Origin: Pampus argenteus
Lineage: Eukaryota; Chordata; Actinopteri; Scombriformes; Stromateidae
Direction of reading: 5' to 3'
DNA: 64,000 nt
Assembly (NCBI GenBank): GCA_036937835.1
Contig: CM072861.1
Span: forward strand, 4,380,001 to 4,444,000
The position numbers were made by a program, and so were the translations under genes. Positions 14,904-27,750 of the stretch are shown one piece after another (the stretch's first letter is position 1; every line of letters starts with the position of its first letter). The notes beneath the pieces are model-generated. The model was not told the origin of the DNA. It ran no database searches and saw nothing but the letters and a program-made list of their open reading frames with translations.

Positions 14904-15126
14904 ATCTTATATTTGACTCCTCCAGCAATACAAAGACATCTTCTATAAGAAGCTGTTGCTTAGAGGGAGATAATAAAAAAATAAAAATAATAATTTGGTG
15001 CATCCAAATCCAATAAAGTAATAAAAAATCTAAGTTAATTAATTACCATCTGCATATATAACCTACCACCACATTATTCAATACAAGATAAGAACTGTGT
15101 CTAAATCTCTTCATAATATCGCCGAC
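14904..15126. repeat. dispersed repeat copy 1
   Basis: A 65-base core at 14904-14968 matches 16252-16316 with only about six differences. A second block at 15074-15125 matches 16363-16411 in the same order. The DNA between the blocks differs in length (about 105 against 47 bases). This is the pattern of two old copies of one interspersed element, not a tandem array. Confidence 0.75.
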
Positions 15127-16251
15127 AAATAAAAACGGGCAGAGTAGATACTGTTTTCAATTTCACTAATCTCGGTTTTTTACAATAGTTTGACTTAGAG
15201 AATCCGCTGCATAATTACTGCTAATAATAGCCACTGAATGTACTACATTTGCATCTTCATACATTAGATTATTACTTCTCAGAATTCAGTGTGTGTGCAC
15301 CCACACACTAAAGAGATTTACAGGAAACAATCCTTGCAAAATGGGTGTCTAATTAGAAGGTGCAGTTGCAATCAGAACTGTGTACAAGTGCTGCTAATGC
15401 AAAAGCATCATTTCCTACTGCTGCTGCTTCACACTGAAAGCTCCACAGTATCCATGTGTGGCTTTCTCTTTCACTCAAATGAATGTATGTATGTAATGAA
15501 TGAATTGTAACTGTGATATGTTGCCACGTATGGGTGTACAGTTGTAGGCCGTCTCATGACTCTGTAGCTGTGTGTGTGTGTGTGTGTTTCCGCTCTGACA
15601 GCTGTTTTCTGAGATAGCTGCAATGTGTTTCCACTCGTGGTTCTTTTAAGGTTTCTTTTTCTTTCAGGTTAATTCATCGTTGATCTGCTCTCAACTTCTC
15701 CTCTGTAGTGTCGTTGGGCACTTTTTTTAATCTCTCCGGCTCAGCAGGAAACACTCAGTGGGATTTTTCTATTGGTTGTGCGAGTTGTGTCAGGTCGCAC
15801 CTGAGTCAGGCCAACGTGCAACCCGACCCACCACAATAAAAGCACTGCGGCAGCTGGTATGTTGATCTATTTTTCAGCTCCGCGGTGTGTGCTGTCACAT
15901 GTTTGTACTGTGTAATATTGCGCTACAGTACGTCCTTACACTTCTAATATCTAGTATCACTAGTGTCAGGCCAAACAGAGGTGATGACAGGGAAAGACAT
16001 ATTCTTGTTCTTTTTTTGTTCTAACCTTCTGGTAAAAATCTATACGTTCTGGATGTTAATTGGCAGGTTAAGAAAAGTGTGTTCATTATAAAAAGACTTT
16101 CTCAACACCTGTCTTCACACATCCTGTGTAGACATCAGACATCCTGTGAATAAGCCACCTGAGGCCTTTTAGTTCCACACTTCCTACCTGATTGTTGAAA
16201 GCAGTTGTTCCACCTTATTTTGTCTAATGTGTGACTCAACTGTGCGTCAAT

Positions 16252-16411
16252 ATCTTATATGTGACTCCTCCAGCAATACAAAGCCATCGTCTATAAGAAG
16301 CCGTTGCTTAGAGGTAAAAAATATATATATATACCGTTTCAGAAAATCTAATGATTTCTGTGTTATTCTATTCAAAATAAGAACTGTGTGTCTTCACGAT
16401 ATCACTGAGAG
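16252..16411. repeat. dispersed repeat copy 2
   Basis: Second, shorter copy of the element at 14904-15126, in the same orientation. Its two blocks are separated by an AT-rich tract instead of the longer spacer of copy 1. Family not identified. Confidence 0.75.
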
Positions 16412-17790
16412 GAAAAAAAAAAAGACAAATGAAGTTTAAAAAATAAAAACTTTAACAAAAACTGTTGATCCTCTTCCCTCCCCAGTGCTGGTGCTACAGA
16501 GCTTTCCATGCACATTAGTCTAACATCAGTTCCCTTCCAAGAAACTTTGAAAAACACTATTCTTACTTATACGTTAAACTCAGGTCAGAGAGGAAGGCCA
16601 AGTCAGTAAATGATTGGTAGATGAAAAGGTTGATGTGCCTTCTGGATGATAAGGTCAAAGGTGACATCTGTTTCCTTTCTTATCTATGACTGGCCACGGT
16701 GATCTTTGAAGTGAACCTTTAAATACTGCAGGACAGGAGGAGCAAATCAGAGTGTTCATATTGGCAAGAAAGGCTGTAATCATGTTGTATTTGCTTGAAC
16801 TTTTTGTAATAAACCTTTAAAAGAACAAGTCAGCCTCGGCAGAGTTTCTTCAAGACATCTTCACAACATTGCAATGAACCAAGAAGATAAGCAACACATG
16901 ACGTCAAGATCAGGATGACGCACACTATCAAAAATACACATCATAAATGGCGTTTGATTTAAGAATCCAAAGGTGAAATATATAAATCACTACATCTACG
17001 GTACCTTGATGTGAAGAAGGTATAATCCAACTTCCCACCATAATCGCAAAGATTTAGACATGATTACACAGATAGATAGTTTTAGTTTCCGTATGTAAAT
17101 CTTGTTTCCATTCTGTTTTGACTTTTGTGTTTGTATGAAGCACTTCCTGACGGCTCATCTCACTGCTCTCACTCCCCATGTCTCTTTATTTCTCGGTTTG
17201 CCCTCCCTTCCTAATTAAACACAAGAGCTCACTGAGGCAATTTGATCTCCCTCGTTAACAAGGCCTCATTAGGGTCCCACGTTTTATTTTCTTAATGAAC
17301 TGATCAAGTTAAATGAAATGGAAAGTTAGGGCTGGGAGTTTAAACACCACTGCACACTCCCCTGAAATGGAGACTTGCAGTTGATGTGTGTGTGTGAGCA
17401 GGCCCACTCAGCACAATGTCGTCTTTTTAACAACATTTGGAGATGCTGAAGTGAAAGGATGTGTTCGTGGATGTTGTAAAGATGACTGAAGGAAGATGTG
17501 ATATTTGGCCATTTATGCATTATGCATCATTTTAGCTGTTTGAAGTATATTTTGTCACTTTTTTCCAGTGTGAACGCTCTAAATGTTCAAATAAAGTGTT
17601 AAAAGAAATAGTATACGGACACAGCTAGTTAATATGTTGCTACTGTACTACATCAGAGTTTAGAGTCGCATTAGCATTAGCTCTTCTGTATGTTTTTCCT
17701 ATAGTAAGTATACACAGTAATCTGAAAAAAACAACATTATAATTCCACTTATATGTAGAACACCTGACGTGTTATCATGGAACCTTTTAG

Positions 17791-18514
17791 AGTATGCTAA
17801 AGTGTTAGCAGAGCCTACTATTGAATGCTCAACACAGTGTATGCTAAAGTGTTAGCAGAGCCTACTATTGCATGCTCAACACAGTGTATGCTAAAGTGTT
17901 AGCAGAGCCTACTATTGAATGCTCAACACAGTGTATGCTAAAGTGTTAGCAGAGCCTACTATTGAATGCTCAACACAGTGTATGCTAAAGTGTTAGCAGA
18001 GCCTACTATTGAATGCTCAACACAGTGTATGCTAAAGTGTTAGCAAAGCCTACTATTGCATGCTCAACGCAGTGTATGCTAAAGTGTTAGCAGAGCCTAC
18101 TATTGCATGCTCAACGCAGTGTATGCTAAAGTGTTAGCAAAGCCTACTATTGCATGCTCAACACAGTGTATGGTAAAGTGTTAGCAGAGCCTACTATTGC
18201 ATGCTCAACGCAGTGTATGCTAAAGTGTTAGCAAAGCCTACTATTGCATGCTCAACACAGTGTATGGTAAAGTGTTAGCAGAGCCTACTATTGAATGCTC
18301 AACACAGTGTATGCTAAAGTGTTAGCAGAGCCTACTGTTGAATGCTCAACACAGTGTATGCTAAAGTGTTAGCAGAGCCTACTGTTGAATGCTCAACACA
18401 GTGTATGCTAAAGTGTTAGCAGAGCCTACTATTGCATGCTCAACACAGTGTGTGCTAAAGTGTTAGCAGAGCCTACTATTGCATGCTCAACACAGTGTAT
18501 GCTAAAGTGTTAGC
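17791..18514. repeat. 47-nt minisatellite, about 15 copies
   Basis: Fifteen full 47-base units plus a partial one occur at an exact 47-base spacing (first core at 17794, last at 18499). Each unit carries the hairpin-capable core GCTAAAGTGTTAGC (5-base arms, 4-base loop). Variants (gcaaagcc against gcagagcc, tggtaaag against tgctaaag, tgcatgc against tgaatgc) alternate in the middle as a 94-base dimer, so part of the array grew by duplicating two-unit blocks. It is not a CRISPR array because there are no unique spacers. Confidence 0.97.
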
Positions 18515-18663
18515 TTTGAGGCTACTATTACACAGCATGTATCGTAAAATGTTAGAATGGGTCCTAATAATGATCAAAGGTTGCCAACTCTCACACTTTG
18601 GCTCTCACATTATTATTATGCTGCCAAAACACATAAACCTGTCAAGTAAGTTTGTCAATTTCC

Positions 18664-18665
18664 TA

Positions 18666-18762
<97 letters not shown>

Positions 18763-18785
18763 TTATTTATTTTTTTTTTTTTTTT
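18664..18785. repeat. (AT)n microsatellite followed by poly-T
   Basis: About 95 bases of AT repeat pass into a TTTA run and then poly-T. The Tyr/Ile-alternating open frames across it are artefacts. Confidence 0.97.
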
Positions 18786-19199
18786 AAACAAATCAATGAA
18801 CAATATACGTATGTTATTCCCCTGTGCCGTCCAACACATGAGTGAGCCACACCACTGCACTGGATGACATGTTCGTTCACCACAAACACTATGGTCATTG
18901 TTTGTATAGAAACGGTTCCAAAGGCTAATTACAGAGAGGGTTTTGCAGATGTCACTCAACATGGTGCCATCCACAGAGCTTCGCTAGCTTGTGCTACGTA
19001 AATTTCTCAAAGAACTTCAGTACAAGGTCAAGAGGTCCTTGGAATGAAGTGGCTGGAAGTGTATCCCTGAGGTGATGTGAGGTGTTGGAGAAAGTTGTTT
19101 CCTGGATCAACCCTTTAAGCTGAACCAGACTAGACTAGAGAGTAGAGACAGTGCTCCGCTGTCTGTCCAGTTCAGTTGTTCAGTGTCTGGTTTGGAGCC

Positions 19200-19440
19200 G
19201 ATTACAGAAAGCGAGACAGAGCACTGTCCACTCAGGATATGGTGGACCTGTCTACTCTCATCACTTGCAGCTTCTCCCTCAGTAGCAGTGGCTGGATGGT
19301 GTTGGATGCACTGGAGAAATCAAACAATGTGTTTCTCACAGTGCAGCTGATTCCATCCATATGTGAAGTGAGTTCGCTGTAGCAGGTGGATGACGCCATT
19401 GTCTGAAGTCAGAAAAACAAGGGTTTCCTGTAAGGCCTTT
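19200..19440 (-). mobile_element. LINE reverse-transcriptase fragment (degenerate)
   Basis: The minus strand encodes a stretch with SHMDGISCTVRNTLFDFSSA followed by an SNTIQPLLLREKLQ-like segment. This is the reverse-transcriptase palm motif FDFSSAFNTIQP of teleost non-LTR retrotransposons. An in-frame TGA follows soon after and no surrounding ORF is intact, so the copy is dead. I cannot assign the clade with confidence; L2/Rex-like elements carry this motif. Confidence 0.75.
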
Positions 19441-20109
19441 CATGGATGGCGCTGTTGCAAATGGTCCACAACCCAAACATTGCCCTTAACCTGCAGACAA
19501 GCTGTGGATTTTTTTTTCCCGTGCTACAACATCATTAAATCAAATCATCAAGCCAACTTAGCTTGCTGTCAAGGCTATATATATATATGTATGCAGGATA
19601 CCTCGTGGAATAATGGATCAATAGTGATGTTAGTGGTCTTGATGCAAGAAGGCTACGAAAAAAAGATCTACAAACACAAGGACAGTTATGCCCACACAAG
19701 GCCAGTGAAAATACCCCAGATGAAAGGAGAAAGAAACGCTCCCAAACAGCTTTATTGATTTACAGGCTGACTTACTCCAAAAAAAAAACCAAAAAAAAAA
19801 CCAACAATCTCATTCAGAACGGCACCCACTGTGGCAAAGGCAATCATATAAAAAACTCAACTCTGAGCATGCCTGCGCAAAACTAATCAGCTACACTGCA
19901 AAGGAAATGTGCTACAAGCTTGTCTCCAATGTGACAGAAACAGGTGAGTATCACATCTGACCAAAGTACCGTTCAGAGGTGTTCCTGTCTAGTAACGTAC
20001 GCAACATGCGGATCAGAGGTCGAGCGGGCGTCCATTAATCGGAGGATCAGTGTCATCTGATGGGAAATCTCTGGAGAAGGCTGAACAGTGTGTCTTCTTA
20101 AACATGTGG

Positions 20110-20275
20110 ATGTGACACAAGGCAAGGCGAGTTTATTCGTGTGGCATATTTCAAGAAAAAAGGCAATTCAAAGTGCTTTACATAAAACATAAAACGCATC
20201 AAGATATCAAGACAGAGTGTAAAAGCAATGAAAGGCAATACGAAAAGACATCTAAATACAATCAAAAAGAGTTGA
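20110..20275. mobile_element. dispersed teleost repeat
   Basis: Contains the block AAGGCAAGGCGAGTTTATTC followed by GTGTGGCATATTTCA and GGCAATTCAAAGTGCTTTAC. This combination recurs very widely in teleost genomes, usually as the end of a retroelement-derived repeat. The copy is diverged and has no coding capacity. Confidence 0.65.
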
Positions 20276-20740
20276 ATTGGAAATTGGAAAAAAGATAAAA
20301 TAAAAGGCGGGAGGGGGGGCAGATAAACTTGGTTGTTTTTTTTGCTGTGTGGATTCATTAGCAGGGCATCGTTGTTGTGTGGTTGCGCAGTTGTGTGCGT
20401 GGCCTTATTGTTAAAGACATTAGCCTAGGTGATGTGTTCGCAAAAGCATGTATAGCCTAGTTAATTGCTTTGGCTTGAATCCATGAAACCCTGTGTAGTG
20501 TGTATTGAGTCTGAGGCGCTGGAGCATTAGGTTTAAGTATAATTTTAATGTGCTTCATTATCTGCTGTGGAAGGTTCCCCTCACACGGGGAGGAACAGCA
20601 TCAGTGACATTTTTATACTTGGTTGTATTTTCTGCTTCATTTGTGTACACATTTCCTACAAGTGTGCCTTAGTTTGATCTTTATCCTAAACGGAAAACTT
20701 GCACTGCAGTACTGTACGTCAGTGTGTTCAGTTGAAATAA

Positions 20741-20745
<5 letters not shown>

Positions 20746-20780
<35 letters not shown>
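20746..20780. repeat. (GT)n microsatellite
   Basis: Seventeen consecutive GT units. Confidence 0.95.
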
Positions 20781-20781
<1 letters not shown>

Positions 20782-21489
20782 CCCAGCATACAAACCATCT
20801 GTCTGCATTATTACTACAGCTGTTTAGAGGTTTCAGCTTGTTCCATTAGAGAGATTCAGAGGAATAATGAACTGATGGGAGTGAAACTTTTTGTACTTGT
20901 ACAGTGTAATCCATCTTTCTTTCTTCCTTCTTCTTTGTGCTTTTTTCCAGCCAGTTGGTTTGATAAACAGCCTTTATGCAAAACGCTCAGGAGAGAGGGG
21001 GGGGGGGTAAAGAGGCACACACACACACACACACACGGACAGAATGAGAGAGAGTTCTCATCTTTTAAACAAGAATAAGTCTGAAGGCTCATATTTCATT
21101 AAGTACGTATTATGAGGCTCTGTTGTCGGCCCTGCAACCTGCTATAATCTGTAAGCCATTACCGGCTCCTAAAAATAACAGCATTAACATGCACCAGCTG
21201 CCGAGCCAACCGGCAAAATTTTAATAAACGTCATGTAACTGCCGCAACAATCAGATTTAATGGGCCTGAACCACGGCGTCAGTGCTTTGCCCCACAGTGC
21301 AGTTTGCATAAAGGAAATGACAAGCTAACCCGATAACGGCGGAATATTTGTTTCTTTTACATATTTAATTCATACGGTGGCGTTGCGGTTGCAGTACATT
21401 ACGTTTGGCTCAATATCTCCTGCAGCTGCAGCACGTCTCGGTCAGTGAATGGACACACTGGCTGTATGACAAACACACTCATCACTTTC

Positions 21490-21965
21490 TATCAGTGATG
21501 GAAAGTTAATGAGTAAATTAACTCAAGTACTGTTTATACTTTCTACTCCACTACATTTATCTGACAGCTTTAGTTACAGTTCAGATGCAGATTTGACTCA
21601 ATGGATAATATAAGAAGCTTTTAAAATCCAACACATTGTTACAGATGAAACCAGTGGTCTCAAGGTGTTTGTCTTTTGACGTCTTACATAAAGCAGTGTG
21701 TAGTCGGGGTCACATTTCAGATATCTATGAGTTGTTAAGTGATTATAGTGGTAGTGATATTTTTTTTAACTTCTAATCTTCTCACATGGTTTCATTTCAA
21801 TAAATGTTCAAATGATCCAATATTTTACCAAAAATCAAAGATCAGAACTTTGTTTTTTTCTTCTTTCCTCTCCCATTAATCATCTCAGACTGATTGTTCT
21901 GGTGACCCTTTGAAGGGGCCCGACCCCTGGGTTGGGAACCAATGGACTAAATATTGCATGATTAT
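21490..21965 (+). mobile_element. dispersed teleost repeat, non-autonomous DNA-transposon-like
   Basis: Starts with ATCAGTGATGGAAAGTTAAT, continues through TTTCTACTCCACTACATTTA and CTGACAGCTTTAGTTA, and later carries GTGTAGTCGGGGTCACATTT and GGGCCCGACCCCTGGGTTGG. I recognise this order of blocks from a repeat found all over percomorph genomes. There is no transposase ORF. The expected far terminal inverted repeat is not evident, so the copy looks truncated or nested. Confidence 0.65.
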
Positions 21966-23116
21966 TGCATCGTGTCATTCTCAGCACACGCCTGTCACCT
22001 GAGTGGATGTTTGGACATATGAGGTTGAGGCAGGTGTTGGTCCTTAACCATCCACCTACACTTCACTACGCTACTGTTATCTTCTGATTCTCCAGTCCAG
22101 TATGTGTCTATATTTCTAGTCTTTACTTACTAATTATTAATGAACTGCATTTCCTCCACTACCAGTAGTGTTAGGAGCCATGTGCTGCGATCTCTTATGA
22201 CGTTTAGGGCTAGTTGTCCTCACCTCATGATGATTACTCAGTCTGCTGATGTGTTTTCTGTCCATGTCTCAGGCTGCTGCCTGGCTCTTAGCCACAGTGT
22301 GTTCAAACATACAGACAGAGAAAAAGGCAGGCTGTCTCACAGGGCTTAAGCTCGGGGGCATGTTTGGGTTGAGGACTTGCAGTCTGTGTCAGGCCACAAC
22401 GCAGTCTAATGTCTAATAGCACTGAATTATTAATTTCACGCCTGAAAAGTGTCTGCAAATGTATGCTTGAAGAACGGAACAAATGTGTAAACACGGAGAT
22501 ACACGGAGATGAAAAATGAAACGTTTGAGCTTGAGAAGAATAAAGCAAACAAAGTGAATGGATTTAAGTCCTCAATAGGTGCATATACTGGTCCTGATTA
22601 AGGTGTCAGCGCCATGGGTGGCGTCATGGGCCGAAGGAGAGACAGGAAATGACGCTGATCTGCTGCTTCTTATTTCTCAATATGTCAGGCTGCTCAGTCA
22701 GTGTTTTCTAGTGCTGGCTTAAAGCGCCTTTTCATTTTCTTATCTCAACGTCTGTGAAATTATTTCATCTTTTTTTCTTTGAAGATATCCTCAATATGAC
22801 TAAACACAGAAACACACAGATAATTAATTAAGATCCTATAGGCTCATATTATAACCATCAATTATTTCAATGTTGTGTCGGAGAAATCAAGTTTTGATGG
22901 ACGGATATAAAATATGTGTTTTATTGGAGTTTTTTTTTCTTTTTTTTTCCTGAATGTGTGTGTTCATAGTAAGCGTGCTTTGGCCTGCACTTGTAAAATA
23001 ATCATCAACTACTTTTGAAGGCCAAACAGCTTGGAATGTCATTCTCAGGGGGAATCTAAGTGCTAAATAGCAACACAGCCCTGGATGATTGCATTCACCT
23101 TCCTCAGCATAACCCC

Positions 23117-23118
<2 letters not shown>

Positions 23119-23158
<40 letters not shown>
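23119..23158. repeat. (AC)n microsatellite
   Basis: About 19 AC units. Confidence 0.95.
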
Positions 23159-23161
<3 letters not shown>

Positions 23162-26100
23162 CCCTTGACACTCAATGACAGCACGTCGCTCCCACTTCTT
23201 CTCCAGCACAAAGGAATCTACACAGCACCTGAAAATGCATCTTCAAAGCTAATCCACTCCACACATTGATTTGAGCGCGTTTTGTTCCCTCCGGCCCCCG
23301 CAGCAGAGGCCATGGGTGGACGGAGAGGGAGGAAAGTAACAGAAAGAGAAATAAATCAAAAGATAAATCAAGAGATGTGAAGGGTGGAGAGGTGATGGGT
23401 TGAGTTCTGCCAGCATTAGTGCTTACACCGGAGTGAAGAGCCAATCGAACATAGAGGAAAACATGAATCTTATCAGAGGGGAGGAAATGGAAAAAAAAAC
23501 AAGGGCAAGAAGGTGCAGAAAAACAGAGCTGGAGAGCAGCGTCACACTGGTTCTTCCCCCTCGTGGCTTCCATCCGACGCTTTTAGAGAGCTCAACCTCT
23601 GCCTGGAGATGTCAAGCGGAAAATACCCAGCGATTATAAAACCGTACCGGAGAGAGTAGATCCAACTCCAGCTTTGTCATGGGAAGACATCACGTCACGA
23701 CAGGTCTTCACACAAACACACAAATACCTTAAGTACTCTCACAAGAACACGGCGGACAACAGCCTCCAGTAGACAGGATAGACGAGAGAGAAAGAAACCT
23801 GGAAAGTAATAGTTCAGAATGAGAAGACAAAATAGTTCTTGTTCCACTCACAAACCTCTTTCCTAAGTTTTCAGCTGCAACAGTTTTCAACACACACACA
23901 CACAACCTGTTGTCACATGACTGAAGCTGCATGATCTGATCATGTGACAAGTTGCACTGAGAACACTAAGCAAACTATCTGTTGAGAGCTCCTAAAAAAA
24001 AGCTAGTAAGTGGACCTTAATGTCATTGTTGTATGTTGATTTATGATAATTAATTCGTTAAGAGAACTGGATGTCATATTCAGATTGTGCACCACTGATC
24101 GGTGTACGAACCTTTTCTCTTTTCCATGACGTAGAGGTTGTCTTATTTAATCAGTTCTCAGCCCTGTGAAGAAAACATTTTTAAAAAGCATCTATATGTC
24201 TATCCCAGTAGTTATGTACCCCACGAACAGAGTTACAGTTCTTCTAAAACAGTGAGGAATGATCTGTCTTTATAAGTGAATTTATTAGATCCATTGTGAT
24301 GTAATTTAATACATCAAAATGTTGTTATGCCTATTTATGTAAAAAAAAAATTGACAGCTAATTTCCATGTTTTCATGCAGTTTTATGAAAGTAAAAAAAT
24401 AAAAAATAAAAAAGGAGGACAGCTTATGGATATTTTGTAGAACTAGTATCTGATTTTTATTTCGTGTCCAACATCTTCAGACCAATGTGTTGTATTATAA
24501 GTCTGGTGATCCCAGACCTTCAGTCAGCGAGCCTTGAGGCAAACCAATCTGAATCATCCTCCGTGCTGTAGTGTTTACATACAGATTTACAGTATGCCGG
24601 GCTAAAAACAGAAGCTGTTCAAAGAAAACCAGATTAGACATCCCTGCTCTAACCTTGTTCAGGAGAATAAAGCACTCTATCCATTACTACCACCCGTCTC
24701 TAAAGCTTTTCTAGTTCAACTCCATTTCCATGTGAACAGTGAAAGGTTAGAAACAGACCCGAGACACCGGAACAGATGGATAGAGAGTGTGTTTGAATCC
24801 CCCGGCAGGTCGGGGCCACCTCGTAGCTCCAGGCAGAGTGAACTCCACCGCTACTTTCTGCACAGCTCTCTCTCTTCTCACTCTCCTTTTGGCCTCCTCT
24901 GTTTCTTCTACCTTTTTTCTTCTTCCTTTTCACTTTTCTTCCACTCCCTTAGGCAGCACCTTCGGTCCATCAACACCTCCTCTTCACGGAGAGAGGGAAT
25001 CGATAGCGCTTAGGTCTGAACGATGGAGGAGGCATCGATCGCTCGGTCCCACTGACTGCCCTTTCTCTGTCTGTTCTGCAAGCTGGAGGGCAGGAAGTTT
25101 TAAGGCTGTTTTCATGTCAGTCAAACATTTATCTAATTTTGGACCTCAAGAGATGCGGCGTGGCATGGTTGCAGATTCTTCAGAATATCGAATTCAACCA
25201 CAGAACAGCGGTAATTCACATCTGTGAAACGTATTTAAAGAAAGAAAGCACAGGAAGTGACAATTCCCCAGAATCCCATGCTGCTAGTAATTACTGGATT
25301 GTTGCTGTAATTACTGAGATGCCTCTCTTGACTGAAAAAAAAAAAGAAAATCCCCAGGGATCATGAAAATGTGTGAAGCAGCAGGTTAATTTGGCTGTAA
25401 TTTAAGGTAGCTGGGGGGTGCCAGGTGCCTCTGTGGTCAGGATGAAACTGGAAAAAGGTGCTTTCAGCTGAGCAGATAAATAAATTCATCACGCCTAACA
25501 AAGAGACAGATATTGACAGGTAGCGCATTGAAGAGCTACCGAGCGCACCTGCAAATGTCAAGATTAGTCAGTTTATAAGCTAAACGCTGTAGCCGTGCTT
25601 AAGGGAAACATAGGAACGGCAGTTTCAGTGGATCAATCCACCTCAAGAACTAATAGATGGAGTTCATAACATCTATACAATCTCTCTGACTTTGGTGGAT
25701 TTAGTGATTTGTGTTTTACTTTCACCCTTTCTCTCATAGAGAATGTTAATCTTCCCAATGGTAGACAAAGATCTCAACTATTTACACTGTTTATAGCACA
25801 CTAACAAGACTTTGTTAGGTGTAAAAGTCTGTGCAGAGTGCAAAACAATGGACTTAACATTGTGTTAATTAACATCTGTTCAAGATTTTAGCTATCAATC
25901 AATATAGATCATGGTTAATAGGTTCAAAACATACATAAAGTGGGTTATTTGTGTGTTTTTTAAACTACTGTCTGTGCAGATTACACGTCACTAAATGCAA
26001 CAGAGGAACAACAACACAGTTACCAGAATAAAATGTTATGTTATATCTATGTTTTGCTTTTCCCATTTCTCATTTAATGCTGCATTAAATTGCTGTAACT

Positions 26101-27658
26101 AGCTGAATAACACTGGTTAACTAACCCTAACCCTAACACATGGTTTGGGTTAAAATACCCGGTTGTGCCCTCGTCTTACTAAAACATACCCAGTTTTGTC
26201 AGTTGAAGTGGTCTCAGACACTCTCTGCTTCTACCTCCTCCTCCACATAAGGAAGTCAACTCATCTAGATGTCCCTCTCTTTATATGCATTATAGAAACG
26301 TTGATATGATACGTATTGGAACGTGTATATATTCAACATGTCTGTGGTTTGCAGAATATGATATTTCCATTGGCCTACCAATCTAGGATTGATGAACATG
26401 GCTCACTGGATACTCAAGAATCACTATGTGGTGTTAAGGGGTCGTTGTCATTTCGTATTTTTCTGTGAGATCAGGCAGCGTTCACATGATTTCAACTGCT
26501 TTCAACTGTCTGTTTTAGGGATTTGATAATGTTTCCAAGAGTGTACAAGTGTACCAAGTTGGTGGTTTGGCCATAATTAAATCAGCTATGACAACACTCA
26601 CTTAATTGCTCCGATCTCAGAATTTGGAAACATTACTAGAACGACATCATAACCTAAACTGCATTTTTATAACGTGTCTGATTGTCGCGTTTCTGTTGAA
26701 TTTGGAGCGATGCTGCTGCCTTCTGAGGCCTCAGCATTGACGTTGCTGAGTACAATGTTCTGAAATGATGTGTAATAAATGCGCGCTGTCCTTTAAAGTG
26801 ACATTCCACTCAAAATATATCTGCATAGTAAAACAACTCTCGCCCTCTGCAAACTGGTAAAGCTGATTTACAGTTGGTTCTTTAATCCCTCACAGAAAAC
26901 AGCTGTTAGCCTGGATTCAGTTACAATGGATTCCTCGGCATAATCCACAGACTCAGCATGTTCCACTCAAACACACAATTAGGCCAAAATGAGGCTAAAT
27001 AAATAATAAATACATTGCTCATGCTTGTAGTTTGCACTATGGGATTGTCATAAACAGCTCAACCTGAATCTGGCATTTCACACACTTTCAGCACTCAGCA
27101 TCTGGATTATACCAGAGCTACATAAACACTCTCTTAACACGGATATGAAGCCTTTTGAAGTGTTGCTGTTCTTTGAGTCATGCTGGGTGACCTGACTCTG
27201 GATTACCACTGTGAGTCCCTGTGAGATTATTAAACCGTCTGGATGGCTGAATGACTGAAATGACTGACTTTCATGGACAAATAAAGTGAATGTCATCCGG
27301 AGAAGGTTTTTTTATTATCGTGGGGGTTGATCACAGTGGTTGGCATTGGCTCCTCAAACTCTACCCGACACTTTAGATCTGAACCTCCACATTCCTGTTT
27401 TGTTAAATGCCTTCATTGTAGAAATCGTGAATAAAAGATGCAGTATGATGGAGGAAATTGTCTGAAAAACAACATTGTCCTTGTGAATGCAGTAAAACAG
27501 GCTGTTTTTGTGAACTCATTCGTATACTTGATGCAGTTCCATCATGGAGCTTTGGTGCCACCTAGAGTTCAGATAAAGGTAGGACGCCTCAAATGTACAC
27601 CGACTAACCCAAATACTCCAGGCCTGAATGTGCTCACACCTCTTTAAGCTTTATATAA

Positions 27659-27660
<2 letters not shown>

Positions 27661-27733
<73 letters not shown>

Positions 27734-27750
27734 TGTGTGTAGTGTGTGAG
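27661..27750. repeat. (GT)n microsatellite
   Basis: About 90 bases of GT repeat with TAGTGTG interruptions. It is the longest GT tract in the window. Confidence 0.96.

Larger units (their letters stand above)
12640..17780. other. gene-free region
   Basis: No supported exon. The region contains two colinear copies of a short dispersed repeat (given separately), minor GT and AT tracts, and a possible conserved noncoding block at about 17.2 kb. Open frames here are under about 75 codons and show no recognisable homology. Confidence 0.55.

Noticed and set aside
17791..18514. CRISPR-like spaced repeats
   Set aside because: The whole 47-base unit is repeated, there are no unique spacers, and the window is eukaryotic.
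18483..18867. ORFs of 71-120 codons with Tyr/Ile alternation
   Set aside because: Direct translation of an (AT)n microsatellite.
24787..25227. 146-codon plus-strand ORF
   Set aside because: No recognisable motif or splice context; composition follows local Ser/Leu-rich low-complexity pyrimidine DNA.
26121..26137. Interstitial telomere-like (CCCTAA)n
   Set aside because: Only about three units in an AT-rich context; too short to distinguish from chance.
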